Origin: Aquitalea sp. LB_tupeE
Lineage (GTDB): Bacteria; Pseudomonadota; Gammaproteobacteria; Burkholderiales; Chromobacteriaceae
Direction of reading: 5' to 3'
Assembly: GCF_013391415.1 (NCBI RefSeq)
Contig: NZ_JACAXB010000042.1
Span: forward strand, 60,064 to 124,063
Length of the DNA stretch: 64,000 bases
How positions within the stretch are numbered: the first letter of the stretch is position 1; each line of letters opens with the position of its first letter. The notes under the pieces are model-generated. The model was not told the origin of the DNA and ran no database searches. It saw only the letters and a program-made list of their open reading frames with translations. Below, piece by piece: positions 27,219 through 37,290 of the stretch. Made by a program: the position numbers and the translations under genes.

Positions 27219-28844
27219 TTACAAGGTGTATTGCTGGATGATGCCGATTTGTCTTTCAGCCAAGGTCAGCAACTGACCTGCATTACGCGCAGCGTCTGCT
27301 GCACTGACAGAAGATGCTTCTGCCATTTGCACCACCTGCTCAATACGACCGGCAATGCTGTTGGCCGACTGTCCCTGTTCGGCAATGGAAATCGCCATCT
27401 CCTCCACCATTTTGACCGTGCTGACCGTAGCATCACCAATCTTGTTGATCGCCTGATCCGCATCATCAGCCCGGGACACACCCAAGCGCGCCAATTCTTC
27501 GGCAACTTTCATTTGCTCGGTGGCCTGGCTCGACTTTTCACGCATGGCATGGATGGTTTGTGCGATTTCCTGCGTGGAAACCGATGTACGCTCCGCCAGC
27601 TTGCGCACCTCGTCCGCCACCACCGCAAATCCCCGCCCCAACTCCCCTGCCCGGGCAGCCTCTATTGCCGCATTCAAGGCCAGCAGATTGGTCTGGTCAG
27701 CAATATCCTTGATCACCAGCACCACGGCATTCACTGTACTGCTATGGTTTTCCAGCTCCCGGATACTGACCCCGGACTTTTCTACTGCCTGAGAAATTTC
27801 ACGAATGTCCTGAATGGTCTGGGTAATGGTGGCAGAACCCTGGTTTGCCAGTTGCCCGGCCTCTTGAGCCAGCGTGCGGGCATAGGCGGTACGTTCGGCA
27901 ATATGATTCACCGCAACCGTCATTTGTTCGATTGAAGTAGCCATGCTGGCAGAAGCCTCACTCTGCTGACTGGAGGCCTGAGCCACTTCGCGGGCTGACT
28001 GGCTAAAATCTTTTGATGAATCCATCACCGCTCTGGCACTGGCTTCCATTTTGCCGAAGTCCTGATGCAAATTCTCGATCAGGGCATTCACCGAATCCAA
28101 CACATCACAAACCTCATCCCTACCCTTTCTGACATGACGCATTGTCAGATTCTTGTCCCTGTTCAATAAATAAATAACGGACTTCATTTCAGCCAGGCCT
28201 CCAACAATAGCCCGATAAACATTTAAATAAACGACTATCAACAGGAAAAAGGAAATGATAGCAACAGATGACAGCACCAACACATCTCGCGTAGAAGCTG
28301 ATTGATCTTCCCTTTGAATGACTTCAGCAATCTTCATATTGTAAGCAACATGCTCACGAATAGCGTGCAAGAAGGCCTCGGCAGCATTTTTGACATCACC
28401 ATGTAAAAAATGAGGAATGGCAAGCACACGACCAGATTCCGTATCTTCCAGAGCGAGAGCAGCCAGGGTGGTTTTCTCATACTGATCAAAAACTTTCTTG
28501 TCTTTTATTAAAAGCTCCTTATCCTCTTCATCGTATATATCATTTTTTTGATATTGATCTAATGACTTCTTTAGCCGTACTGACGAGGCCTGAAACAGCT
28601 GCTGTAATTTCTTGCGCTCATCGGCAGAATTAACCAGCAAGGTCTTGTTAGCATCTATGCGCATTTCCACAAACGCATCAACCGCGCCATTCAAATCATT
28701 GACCGATGGAAGCAAGTTATTCAAGGCATCATCCAATCTGCGATCAGCCATCTTTTCAAAACTGACCGCCATCACCACCAATAGCAGCATGGCAAATAAC
28801 GAAACCAGAATAGCCATTAATAATCTTGATGAAAGTTTCATCAC
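27219..28844 (-). CDS. methyl-accepting chemotaxis protein (4HB type)
   Basis: A 541-residue chemoreceptor with a first membrane helix (about 8-28), a four-helix-bundle periplasmic ligand domain (about 30-187), a second helix (about 190-212), a HAMP-like region and a C-terminal signalling domain with the conserved hairpin [38 protein letters not shown]. It has no C-terminal CheR-binding pentapeptide. The ligand domain DNA is AT-richer than the signalling part. The ligand is unknown; its place next to the putrescine genes makes amines a guess only. Confidence 0.93.
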   Translation of the reverse strand: MMKLSSRLLMAILVSLFAMLLLVVMAVSFEKMADRRLDDALNNLLPSVNDLNGAVDAFVEMRIDANKTLLVNSADERKKLQQLFQASSVRLKKSLDQYQKNDIYDEEDKELLIKDKKVFDQYEKTTLAALALEDTESGRVLAIPHFLHGDVKNAAEAFLHAIREHVAYNMKIAEVIQREDQSASTRDVLVLSSVAIISFFLLIVVYLNVYRAIVGGLAEMKSVIYLLNRDKNLTMRHVRKGRDEVCDVLDSVNALIENLHQDFGKMEASARAVMDSSKDFSQSAREVAQASSQQSEASASMATSIEQMTVAVNHIAERTAYARTLAQEAGQLANQGSATITQTIQDIREISQAVEKSGVSIRELENHSSTVNAVVLVIKDIADQTNLLALNAAIEAARAGELGRGFAVVADEVRKLAERTSVSTQEIAQTIHAMREKSSQATEQMKVAEELARLGVSRADDADQAINKIGDATVSTVKMVEEMAISIAEQGQSANSIAGRIEQVVQMAEASSVSAADAARNAGQLLTLAERQIGIIQQYTL

Positions 28845-29059
28845 TCACCTCAGTCATTTGGCGGGAAATATCTTGCTTATAGCACTCTCATCATCAGCTA
28901 CAAGCATCACCAAACAATGCATAGCCTGCCTTAAGTACAGGTTAAAATATCTGCAGAAGAAACGGCCATCATCTAAGTACGTTGAATAGCTCCTAACTTA
29001 TTTAATACATTCACCCCCAATCAACCAGCACCATTCATCAAGCCACATTCATAATGGCA
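28845..29059. other. AT-rich intergenic region upstream of the chemoreceptor
   Basis: This presumably holds the chemoreceptor promoter. No gene or repeat was recognised; the terminator of the flavoprotein gene lies at its right end. Confidence 0.4.
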
Positions 29060-29089
29060 ATAAAAAAGGCGCTTCCGCGGAAGCGCCTT
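29056..29089 (-). terminator. Rho-independent terminator of the flavoprotein gene
   Basis: The palindromic arms AAGGCGCTTCC and GGAAGCGCCTT surround two bases. On the minus strand they are followed by TTTTTATTG. It lies about 85 bases after the flavoprotein stop. Confidence 0.85.
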
Positions 29090-29173
29090 GGTGCAACATG
29101 TATACGGGGCAAGAAGCTTAAGCACGCACAGCGACCCTGGGTCTGCTGACATGACCACCAATGAAACCTGCTG

Positions 29174-30775
29174 TCAGACCTGAGCAGCCATATTCAATGC
29201 CACTGCCTCGGCCACACGGATGCCATCCACACCGGCGGACAGGATACCACCTGCATAACCAGCTCCTTCCCCTGCCGGATACAGACCCTTCACGTTCAGG
29301 CTTTGCAAATCCTCACCACGGGTAATACGCAGTGGCGAGCTGGTGCGGGTTTCTACGCCGGTCAACACGGCGTCGTGCATGTCGTAACCACGGATTTTCT
29401 TGCCGAACTCCGGCAAGGCTTCGCGCATGGCGGCAATGGCAAAATCCGGTAGTGCGGTGGACAGATCGGTCCAGTGCACGCCAGGCTGATAGGAAGGCTC
29501 CACCGAACCCACCGCGGTAGAGGCTCGCCCAGCCAGAAAGTCGCCTACCAGTTGGGCCGGCGCTTCGTAGGTGCTGCCACCCAGCACATAGGCGTGGCTT
29601 TCCAGTGCACGCTGGAAGGCAATGCCGGCCAAGGCGCCACCCGGATAGTCTTCCGGGTTGATGCTCACCACCATGCCGGAGTTGGCATTGCGCTCGGCAC
29701 GTGAATACTGGCTCATGCCATTGGTCACCACGCGCCCCTCTTCCGAAGTGGCTGCTACCACCTGGCCGCCCGGGCACATACAGAAGCTGTATACCGCACG
29801 GCCATTGCTGGCGTGATGCACCAGCTTGTAGTCGGCAGCACCCAGAATAGGGTGGCCGGCATACTTGCCCCAACGCGCCTTGTCGATCATGGTTTGCGGG
29901 TGCTCGATGCGGAAGCCGACCGAGAAGGGCTTGGCTTCCATGAACACGCCACGCTGGTGCAGCATCTCGAAGGTATCGCGCGCACTGTGACCCAGCGCCA
30001 GAATGACATGGTCCGCCTCGATCTGGCTGCCATCAGCCAGCGTCACACCGCGGATATGACCATTGTCGATATGCAGGTCGGTCACGCGTTGCTGGAAGCG
30101 GATTTCACCACCCAGGGCTTCGATTTCCGCGCGCATTTTTTCCACCATGCTCACCAGGCGGAAAGTGCCAATGTGCGGCTTGGCGATAAACAGGATTTCT
30201 TCCGGCGCACCGGCCTTCACGAACTCGGTCAGCACCTTGCGGCCCAGATGCCGCGGGTCCTTGATCTGGCTGTACAGCTTGCCGTCCGAGAAAGTACCGG
30301 CGCCGCCTTCACCAAACTGCACGTTGGATTCCGGGTTCAACACATTCTTGCGCCACAGGCCCCAGGTATCCTTGGTGCGCTCACGCACTTTCTTGCCGCG
30401 CTCCAGCACGATGGGCTTGAAACCCATCTGGGCCAGCACCAGTGCAGCCAGCAGGCCACAGGGGCCGAAGCCCACCACCAGCGGGCGCTTCTGCAGCGTG
30501 GCCGGTGCCTGGGTGACAAAGTGATAGCTGGTATCCGGCGTGGGCAGCACATGGGCATTGCCCTTGAAGCGGGCCAACAGTTTGGCCTCGCCTTCCACTT
30601 CCATGTCGATGATGTAGGCCAGGCTCATCACACCGCGACGCGCATCATAGCTGCGCTTGAACACGGTGTAGCTTTTCAGCTCGGTCGGTTTGATACCCAA
30701 AAAGGCCACGATGGCATCGCTCAGTTCTGCTTCGCTGTGATCCAGCAGCAGTTTCAATTCAGTAATGCGTAACAT
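29174..30775 (-). CDS. FAD-dependent dehydrogenase of unknown substrate
   Basis: A 533-residue flavoprotein. An N-terminal domain of about 85 residues precedes a Rossmann FAD-binding motif (VVGFGPCGLLAALVLAQMGF, then VLERGKKVRERT near 120). FGEGGAGTFSDGKLYSQIKD, FSVGFRIEHPQ, CMCPGGQVVAATSE and the C-terminal LYPAGEGAGYAGGILSAGVDG are typical of the widespread uncharacterised NAD(P)/FAD oxidoreductases related to HI0933/YhiN-like and GG-reductase-like proteins. The reaction is not known. It stands as a single gene between two terminators. Confidence 0.85.
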   Translation of the reverse strand: MLRITELKLLLDHSEAELSDAIVAFLGIKPTELKSYTVFKRSYDARRGVMSLAYIIDMEVEGEAKLLARFKGNAHVLPTPDTSYHFVTQAPATLQKRPLVVGFGPCGLLAALVLAQMGFKPIVLERGKKVRERTKDTWGLWRKNVLNPESNVQFGEGGAGTFSDGKLYSQIKDPRHLGRKVLTEFVKAGAPEEILFIAKPHIGTFRLVSMVEKMRAEIEALGGEIRFQQRVTDLHIDNGHIRGVTLADGSQIEADHVILALGHSARDTFEMLHQRGVFMEAKPFSVGFRIEHPQTMIDKARWGKYAGHPILGAADYKLVHHASNGRAVYSFCMCPGGQVVAATSEEGRVVTNGMSQYSRAERNANSGMVVSINPEDYPGGALAGIAFQRALESHAYVLGGSTYEAPAQLVGDFLAGRASTAVGSVEPSYQPGVHWTDLSTALPDFAIAAMREALPEFGKKIRGYDMHDAVLTGVETRTSSPLRITRGEDLQSLNVKGLYPAGEGAGYAGGILSAGVDGIRVAEAVALNMAAQV

Positions 30776-30840
30776 GCTGATTCCGATACTCAGGTTGCTG
30801 TCTATTCAACAAGGGCCGTATTGTAGGAGGGACGACCTGC

Positions 30841-30870
30841 AAAAGCAAAACCGGCCACAATGGGCCGGTT
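30841..30870 (-). terminator. terminator of yajQ
   Basis: On the minus strand AACCGGCC and GGCCGGTT pair across a six-base loop and are followed by TTGCTTTTGC. It lies 20 bases after the yajQ stop. Confidence 0.7.
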
Positions 30871-30890
30871 CTGCATAAAGGAAAACAGGC

Positions 30891-31391
30891 TTAGTCGCGG
30901 AAGTTGTTGAACTGCAGTGGTACACCGTTTTCCTTGTCGTCGGCGATTTCCTTGCGCAGCAGGGCAATGCATTCTTGCAGCAAATCGCGCTTGGCACCGG
31001 ACACGCGCACTGCCTCGCCCTGGATGCTGGCCTGCACTTTCAGTTTGGCATCCTTGATGATCTTGACAATCTTCTTGGCCATCTCGGTTTCCAGGCCTTC
31101 CTTCACGGTCAGCACTTTCTTCACCTTGTTGCCGCTGACCTTTTCCAGCTTGCCATACTCCAGGCTGCGTACATCCACGCTGCGCTTGGACAATTTGTTG
31201 ACCAGGATATCGTTGACCTGATCCAGCTGGAATTCAGCGTCGGCATACAAGGTGATGTCCTTGTCGGTCTGCTCGATGCGGGAATCGCTGCCTTTGAAAT
31301 CGTAGCGGGTGGATACTTCCTTGTTGGCTTGCTCGACAGCGTTGCGTACTTCTACTTTATTGACTTCGGAAACAATATCAAAAGATGGCAT
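30891..31391 (-). CDS. yajQ: YajQ family cyclic-nucleotide/nucleic-acid-binding protein
   Basis: A 166-residue YajQ/DUF520 protein made of two ferredoxin-like domains: [29 protein letters not shown], then [27 protein letters not shown] and the C-terminal [10 protein letters not shown]. Xanthomonas relatives bind cyclic di-GMP and act with a transcription factor; others bind RNA or nucleotides. Here the function is inferred only. AGGATC lies before the ATG at 31391; the open frame continues upstream without similarity. Confidence 0.95.
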   Translation of the reverse strand: MPSFDIVSEVNKVEVRNAVEQANKEVSTRYDFKGSDSRIEQTDKDITLYADAEFQLDQVNDILVNKLSKRSVDVRSLEYGKLEKVSGNKVKKVLTVKEGLETEMAKKIVKIIKDAKLKVQASIQGEAVRVSGAKRDLLQECIALLRKEIADDKENGVPLQFNNFRD

Positions 31392-31585
31392 GGCATGATC
31401 CTGTAAGGCTGAATAGCGCAATGGCGCAATTTTAGAGACTGTATGCCGCCTTGTCACCCGCAGCGCCTGGATATCAACAGCATCTTGCCTGTCCGCACTC
31501 GCAAAGCATGACGCTGGCACATTCTGCTTGTCGTTTGTGCGCAAATCTTCAATCATGCTGTTTTAACCCGCTCAGGCTAGCAATC

Positions 31586-32224
31586 ATGATCGTTACCGCA
31601 GAACAACTGGCGGCCTTCACTATCGCCGCCATGCTAATCACCCTCTCCCCCGGACCGGACAATCTGATGGTACTGAGTCTTGGCATCGCCAAAGGTCGCC
31701 GCCAGGGGATGGCATTTGGCCTGGGCTGCGCGCTGGGTTGCATTACTCACACCATCCTGGCGGCACTGGGTGTCAGTGCGCTGATAGCCGCCTCCCCCAT
31801 GGCGTTTGGTCTGCTGAAGATCGCCGGCGGCAGCTATCTGGTGTATCTGGGCTGGCAAGCCATCCGCAGCCGGGGCAGCAGCCTGAAAGTCGACAAGGGC
31901 GCTATTGATGACACACCGCTGTCAGCGCACTTTCGCAAGGGCCTGATCGCCAATACCATCAACCCCAAGGTGGTGCTGTTCTTCCTGGCCTTCCTGCCGC
32001 AATTCGTCGATCCGGCCCAGGGTCACAGTGGTTGGCAAACGGCCATTCTGGGACTGATCTTCACTGCACAAGCAGCGCTGCTGTTTGGCAGCCTGGGTTA
32101 TTTTGCCGGTGCCATTGGTGGCTGGCTGAACCGTACGCCCAAGGCCAGCCAGTGGCTGGACCGCATTGCCGGCAGCATTTTCATCGCACTGGGCCTGCGC
32201 CTGATTTTGTCGCCACAGCGCTAA
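31586..32224 (+). CDS. LysE/RhtB-type amino acid exporter
   Basis: A 212-residue inner-membrane protein with six hydrophobic helices and the family landmarks TLSPGPDNLMVLSLGIAKGRRQG near the N-terminus, GGSYLVYLGWQAIRS, and FRKGLIANTINPKVVLFFLAFLPQFV. LysE/RhtB proteins export amino acids such as lysine, threonine or homoserine lactone; the substrate is not predictable here. The start at 31586 removes an upstream open stretch that overlaps the yajQ promoter region. Confidence 0.9.
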   Translation: MIVTAEQLAAFTIAAMLITLSPGPDNLMVLSLGIAKGRRQGMAFGLGCALGCITHTILAALGVSALIAASPMAFGLLKIAGGSYLVYLGWQAIRSRGSSLKVDKGAIDDTPLSAHFRKGLIANTINPKVVLFFLAFLPQFVDPAQGHSGWQTAILGLIFTAQAALLFGSLGYFAGAIGGWLNRTPKASQWLDRIAGSIFIALGLRLILSPQR

Positions 32225-32254
32225 TCTGCCGCTGGATTCCCCTGCCCTATACGC

Positions 32255-32288
32255 AAAACGGGTTGGCACAAGCCAACCCGTTTTTATT
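32255..32288. terminator. bidirectional terminator between the LysE gene and the DUF2788 gene
   Basis: AAAACGGGTTGGC and GCCAACCCGTTTT form a perfect 13-base stem around four bases, with T-runs in both directions. It serves two convergent genes. Confidence 0.93.
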
Positions 32289-32302
32289 TGTCCGTGCCGC
32301 CC

Positions 32303-32506
32303 TTACTTGAGCACAAGAAACTCCACCAGCACGTTCTTGAAGATAAAGCCCACCACACCAAAACCCAACACCAGAAACAGAATGGCCGTGCCCATCTTGC
32401 CAGCCTGGGATTTCTTGCCCAGATCCCAGATGATGAAGCCCATGAAGATGATAAGGCCGGTCAGACACACAGCCATGGATATATCGGTAAATTGCTCTTC
32501 AGACAC
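32303..32506 (-). CDS. DUF2788 small membrane protein
   Basis: A 67-residue protein with two membrane helices (about 9-28 and 37-60) joined by a short positive loop with GKKSQAGKMG. The pattern matches the DUF2788 family of betaproteobacteria, which has no known function. The start is the GTG at 32506, preceded by AAGGA with eight bases of spacing; upstream in-frame residues have no such site. It lies as a single gene between argG and the LysE gene. Confidence 0.75.
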   Translation of the reverse strand: MSEEQFTDISMAVCLTGLIIFMGFIIWDLGKKSQAGKMGTAILFLVLGFGVVGFIFKNVLVEFLVLK

Positions 32507-32636
32507 CCTGATGTTCCTTGATGAATGCTGCAATTGGCTCAGTGGCTGGCGCATGCACAAGCCGGCCAGCAGGACAAAGCCGATACGATACGCCGCATCA
32601 GCCTGTCTCTCAACTTTTCCGTCGGGATTTCCTCTG

Positions 32637-32667
32637 CCCCAACAAAAAACCGCCCGAAGGCGGTTTT
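32637..32667 (-). terminator. Rho-independent terminator of argFG
   Basis: On the minus strand AAAACCGCC and GGCGGTTTT form a nine-base stem around TTCG, followed by TTTGTTGG. It lies 17 bases after the argG stop. Confidence 0.93.
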
Positions 32668-32683
32668 CTTCACAGCGTGCCGA

Positions 32684-33910
32684 TCAGCCGCGCTTGAGCT
32701 TGGCGTTGGCAGCAATCCGCATGCGCAGGGCATTGAGGCGAATGAAGCCGGCAGCGTCAGCATGGTTGTAAGCGCCGCCGTCTTCGTCGAAGGTGGCGAT
32801 GTTCGGGTCGAACAGGGAGTCGGTCTTGGATTCACGACCAACAACGATGACATTGCCCTTGTACAGCTTCAGGCGTACCCAGCCGTTAACGGTGGCTTGC
32901 GAAGCGTCGATCAGGCCTTGCAGCATCTGACGCTCCGGGCTCCACCAGTAACCGGTGTAGATCAGCTTGGCGTACTTCGGCATCAGCTCATCCTTCAGAT
33001 GGGCCACTTCGCGGTCCAGCGTGATGGATTCGATGGCGCGGTGTGCCTTCAGCATGATGGTGCCGCCCGGGGTTTCGTAGCAGCCACGGGACTTCATGCC
33101 CACGTAACGGTTTTCCACGATGTCCAGACGACCGATACCGTGCTTGCCACCCAGACGGTTCAGTTCGGTCAGTACTTGTGCCGGGGTCATGGCCACGCCG
33201 TTGATGGCGGTGATGTCACCCTTTTCGTAGCTCAGCTCGATGTATTCGGCCTGGTCCGGGGCATTTTCCGGGCTGACCGTCCACAGCCACATATCTTCTT
33301 CCGGCTCGGCAGCCGGGTTTTCCAGCACAGTGCCTTCGTAGGAAATGTGCAGCAGGTTGGCATCCATGGAGTACGGGCTGCCACCATTCTTTTTCTTGCT
33401 GATGTCGATACCATGCTTTTCGGCATAGGCCAGCAGCTTTTCACGGGACAGCAGGTCCCATTCGCGCCACGGTGCAATCACCTTGACGTCCGGTTTCAGA
33501 GCGTAGTAACCCAGCTCGAAACGCACCTGGTCATTACCCTTGCCGGTAGCGCCGTGCGATACCGCATCGCCGCCCACGGCGTTGGCGATTTCGATCTGGC
33601 GCTTGGAGATCAGCGGACGGGCGATGGAAGTACCCAGCAGGTACTCGCCTTCGTAAATGGCGTTGGCACGGAACATCGGATAAACGTAGTCGCGCACGAA
33701 CTCTTCGCGCAGGTCTTCGATAAAGATGTTTTCCGGCTTGATGCCCAGCGCAATGGCCTTCTTGCGGGCCGGTTCCACTTCTTCACCCTGACCGATGTCG
33801 GCAGTGAAGGTCACCACTTCACAGTGGTAGGTGTCTTGCAGCCATTTCAGGATGACGGAGGTATCCAGGCCACCGGAGTAGGCCAGCACTACTTTTTTGA
33901 TGTCAGACAT
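32684..33910 (-). CDS. argG: argininosuccinate synthase
   Basis: A 408-residue enzyme that joins citrulline and aspartate with ATP. The ATP pyrophosphatase loop AYSGGLDTS is at residues 10-18, followed by [41 protein letters not shown] and the C-terminal [11 protein letters not shown]. The start at 33910 ([14 protein letters not shown]) fits the family; the open frame continues into the argF end. It follows argF after 44 bases, forming an argF-argG operon. Confidence 0.97.
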   Translation of the reverse strand: MSDIKKVVLAYSGGLDTSVILKWLQDTYHCEVVTFTADIGQGEEVEPARKKAIALGIKPENIFIEDLREEFVRDYVYPMFRANAIYEGEYLLGTSIARPLISKRQIEIANAVGGDAVSHGATGKGNDQVRFELGYYALKPDVKVIAPWREWDLLSREKLLAYAEKHGIDISKKKNGGSPYSMDANLLHISYEGTVLENPAAEPEEDMWLWTVSPENAPDQAEYIELSYEKGDITAINGVAMTPAQVLTELNRLGGKHGIGRLDIVENRYVGMKSRGCYETPGGTIMLKAHRAIESITLDREVAHLKDELMPKYAKLIYTGYWWSPERQMLQGLIDASQATVNGWVRLKLYKGNVIVVGRESKTDSLFDPNIATFDEDGGAYNHADAAGFIRLNALRMRIAANAKLKRG

Positions 33911-33954
33911 GATGCGTTTTCTTTCCAGCGAATCTAGTGGGTTGTCCTGCCGGT

Positions 33955-34878
33955 TCAGTCGTACTGATGACCAAGCAGCAGATATTCGATCAGGGCTTTC
34001 TGGGCGTGCATGCGGTTTTCCGCCTCGTCCCATACCACGCTCTGCGGGCCGTCGATGACCTCGGCGGTCACTTCCTCGCCGCGATGGGCAGGCAGGCAGT
34101 GCATGAACAATGCGTCCGGCTTGGCATGCTTCATCAGCTCGGCATTTACCTGATAGCTGGCAAATGCTTCCAGGCGAGCGGCACTTTCAGCCTCGTAGCC
34201 CATGCTGGTGAACACGTCGGTGGTCACCAGGTCAGCGCCTTCCACCGCCTTGACGGCACTGTGGCTGGGTTCGAAGTGCTCCGGGCCGTAATGCTCACCA
34301 TCCAGCACGGTCAACTCGTAGCCCACCGGCGTGGCCACCTTGAGCTTGAAACCAAGAATCTTGGCCGCCTGCAGCCAGGTACGGCATACATTGTTGCCAT
34401 CGCCGATCCAGGCAACAGTCTTGCCCTTGATCGAGCCACGATGCTCAATGAAGGTAAAGATGTCCGCCAGAATCTGACAGGGATGGTATTCATTGGTCAG
34501 GCCATTGATGACCGGCACTTTGGAATGCGCAGCCAGACGCTCTACCAGCGATTGTTCGTAAGTGCGGATCATGATGATATCGCTCATGCGCGACAGCACC
34601 CGTGCCGTATCTTCAATCGGCTCACCGCGCCCCAGCTGGGAGGTCTTGGTATCCAGGAACATCGCATGACCGCCAAGCTGGGCCATGCCGGCTTCAAAGG
34701 AAACCCGCGTACGCGTGGAATTCTTTTCGAAGATCATGGACATTACGCGGCCTACCAGCGGCTGATACAGCTGTTTTTCGCTGTGTCGTCGCTTCAGAAC
34801 CTTGGCACGCTCGAAGATGTGACGATACTCCTCGTGATTCAGGTCGCTGAATTGCAGGTAATGTCCTACTTGCTTCAT
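33955..34878 (-). CDS. argF: ornithine carbamoyltransferase
   Basis: A 307-residue enzyme that converts ornithine and carbamoyl phosphate to citrulline. The carbamoyl-phosphate loop STRTRVSFE is near residue 54, and the ornithine-binding motifs [15 protein letters not shown] and [12 protein letters not shown] follow. Length is normal for the anabolic form. ATG at 34878 begins the family homology ([13 protein letters not shown]). Upstream lies an AT-rich promoter region shared back to back with the end of the decarboxylase gene. Confidence 0.97.
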   Translation of the reverse strand: MKQVGHYLQFSDLNHEEYRHIFERAKVLKRRHSEKQLYQPLVGRVMSMIFEKNSTRTRVSFEAGMAQLGGHAMFLDTKTSQLGRGEPIEDTARVLSRMSDIIMIRTYEQSLVERLAAHSKVPVINGLTNEYHPCQILADIFTFIEHRGSIKGKTVAWIGDGNNVCRTWLQAAKILGFKLKVATPVGYELTVLDGEHYGPEHFEPSHSAVKAVEGADLVTTDVFTSMGYEAESAARLEAFASYQVNAELMKHAKPDALFMHCLPAHRGEEVTAEVIDGPQSVVWDEAENRMHAQKALIEYLLLGHQYD

Positions 34879-35069
34879 GGGTAAGATTTCCAAAAAAAAA
34901 GACCATCGCGCATAGAACACGGTGTGTGTCTTCATGCGCAATGGCACATTACTACACGCAGGTCTCAAGTCAGTTAACTGGTGTCGCAATACCGTATCAA
35001 TTGGATACTGGATTTATATATTTGCGACAATTGTTATATTTATCGGAAATTGACCATTCTGACAAGCTC

Positions 35070-37028
35070 TCAGCCGAACAACAATCTGTCAGGCAAATGC
35101 GAAAGCTCCCTATCTTTTAGCACTCTGACATACATTTCCCCACCATCTTCGGCCAGTCCGTGCATTTCTATGGTTTTTTGTGTCTTTTGCAGACGCGCCA
35201 GATAAGACAGGATACTGTCGTCAATCACCTGCCCCGGCACCAACACGGGAATGCCAGGCGGGTAAGGAACGATCTGGTCGCAACATACCCGGCCATTCAG
35301 TGCGGCATTGGGGCGACCATCGTCATCCAGCAAGGGCAGGCGCTCGCCAGCTTCATAAAAGGCATCGCGCGGCAGGCAGGCCAGGCGGGAAAAGCGCGGA
35401 ATTTCCGGCATGCGGCCAACCGCACGCGGTGCACGCTTCTCCTTGGCCAGCCGCAGCAATGCGTCATACAACCGTGACACCTTGCTGCGCGTGGTGCCCA
35501 TGGTCAGCAACAGAGTGATGGTGCTGAAGGTGGATTTCTCCACTTGGATGTTATAGCGCTCGAACAGCGCGTGTTGCAGTTCGTCGGTGGTAAAACCGGA
35601 CTGGCTGATATCCACGGTGAGCTTGGTCGGGTCCAGCCGGATGCCATCTTCTCGCATTTCTTCGGGCAGCAGGTCTTCCAGCTCCAGTATGCGGAAAGCC
35701 CCGGTGGAGTTGATCTTGTCGCGCAGCTCCTCTGCCAGCTTCAGCGTGCGGTCCAGTAGCCGGTAGCCCTCGGTCACCGCTTGCTTGCGCGCCACGTCCA
35801 GACTGGCAATCAGGTTGTACTGCGGGCTGGTGGAGGTATGCATATTGAAGTTTTCCCGGAACAGATGCTCGTCAAATCCGGGGTCATTCACGTGAATCAT
35901 GCTGGCTTGCGAGAAGGCAGACAAAATCTTGTGCGTGCTTTGCGTGACATAGTCGGCACCTGACTCCAGTGCTGTCGGGCGGAAGGCCGGGTGAAAACGG
36001 GCAAAACCGTACCAGGCCTCATCCACGATCACCTTGATGCCCTTTTCGTGCGCGGCTTCGATGATGGGCACCAGATCATAACGCAAGCCATCGTAAGTGC
36101 AGGAAGTCAGGATCAGCACCCGCGCGTCCGGGTTGGCTTCAATGGCGGCAAAAATGGTGGCTTTGGGCACCGGGCCGAAAATGCCGTACTGCTTGTTGAT
36201 GGAGGAATCCAGATACACCGGCAAGGCACCGGACAGAATCACCCCGTGATGCACGGATTTATGGCAATTGCGGTCCAGCAGCAGCTTGTCACCCGGCGCC
36301 AGCAAGGTCTGGAAAATCACCTTGTTGGAAGTCGATGTCCCGTTGGTGGCGAAATAGGTCTTGCGCGCTCCAAAGGCTTTGGCAGCCAGCTTTTGCGACT
36401 CGGCAATCACCCCGGTCGGGTGCAGCAGCGAATCCAGCATCGGCACGGAGACCGACAGGTCGGCCCGCAACATGTTCTCGCCAACAAAATCGTAAAAATC
36501 CCCCACCCACGGGCTGCCCTTGAGCGAATCACCACCAGCGTGGCCCGGCGTGTGCCAGGAATCCTTGGCCATGCGCACATATTGCTTGAGCTTGTCGTAA
36601 AACGGCGTGGCAGATTTTTCAGCCAACTCGGCGGTCAGAATGCGGAACCAGCCGTTGTAGTCGGTTTCGTCGCGGTAAAAATAGCCATCCACCGCATGGC
36701 TGGCGAGGTTTTCCACCAGCACACGCTCGTCGTCATCCATCAGCAAGACATACAAGGATAATTCCGGCCGGAAATCACTGATCTGGTTGGCCAGCGTCAC
36801 TGCCGCCTGATTCAGGCCCTTCTCTTGCAACTGCTTGTCGACCAGCACGGCCTGGATATCGCCATCACGCCGAATGATGTCCATTGCCTCCTTCAGACGG
36901 GAGGCGCCAATAAAGGTCAGGCCATAAGGATTTTCCAGCCGCACGGCCACGGCACCCAGCCCGGCCAGAACGTCGGACTGCCACTTTGCATCATCGCTTA
37001 CCACCAGAACGCGGCTAACGGGTGTCAT
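35070..37028 (-). CDS. Orn/Lys/Arg decarboxylase (PLP fold type I)
   Basis: A 652-residue decarboxylase with an N-terminal response-regulator-like wing domain (about 5-130), the PLP domain with HTPGHAGGDSL, FATNGTSTSNKVIFQTLL, DRNCHKSVHHG, DEAWYGFARFHPAF and the PLP lysine in TQSTHKILSAFSQASM, and a C-terminal domain with VPYPPGIPVLVPG. It makes putrescine, cadaverine or agmatine; motifs alone do not choose. It is shorter than the inducible E. coli enzymes (about 710-755). Closeness to argFG suggests ornithine or arginine as substrate. AGGAG precedes the ATG at 37028. Confidence 0.9.
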   Translation of the reverse strand: MTPVSRVLVVSDDAKWQSDVLAGLGAVAVRLENPYGLTFIGASRLKEAMDIIRRDGDIQAVLVDKQLQEKGLNQAAVTLANQISDFRPELSLYVLLMDDDERVLVENLASHAVDGYFYRDETDYNGWFRILTAELAEKSATPFYDKLKQYVRMAKDSWHTPGHAGGDSLKGSPWVGDFYDFVGENMLRADLSVSVPMLDSLLHPTGVIAESQKLAAKAFGARKTYFATNGTSTSNKVIFQTLLAPGDKLLLDRNCHKSVHHGVILSGALPVYLDSSINKQYGIFGPVPKATIFAAIEANPDARVLILTSCTYDGLRYDLVPIIEAAHEKGIKVIVDEAWYGFARFHPAFRPTALESGADYVTQSTHKILSAFSQASMIHVNDPGFDEHLFRENFNMHTSTSPQYNLIASLDVARKQAVTEGYRLLDRTLKLAEELRDKINSTGAFRILELEDLLPEEMREDGIRLDPTKLTVDISQSGFTTDELQHALFERYNIQVEKSTFSTITLLLTMGTTRSKVSRLYDALLRLAKEKRAPRAVGRMPEIPRFSRLACLPRDAFYEAGERLPLLDDDGRPNAALNGRVCCDQIVPYPPGIPVLVPGQVIDDSILSYLARLQKTQKTIEMHGLAEDGGEMYVRVLKDRELSHLPDRLLFG

Positions 37029-37290
37029 CAACTCATTTCTCCTGTGTGCAGAACACTGCGTACTTGTTATTTGTCTGTCCATGCGTACGCAACACGTCTC
37101 AGTCAATTCTTGTCACAAGCCACCCGCGTTCACGCGAAGCTTGTGCCGTTGCTGATCACGCTTGATGAATTTGGCTATCGTATCCACAAGCTGAGTGCGT
37201 CGTCATTTTGCAAAGCACCATTTGCGCACAAACGAAAATCCATGACGCTTTAGCCGCTAAATCAGCCTCAGCTTGCGGTACAATCGCGCC

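Noticed and set aside
32525..33937. Long rightward open frame antisense to argG
   Set aside because: It lies fully within argG on the other strand and lacks domain features.
37200..37290. LexA box upstream of dinG
   Set aside because: No CTG-N10-CAG match could be seen before the start.
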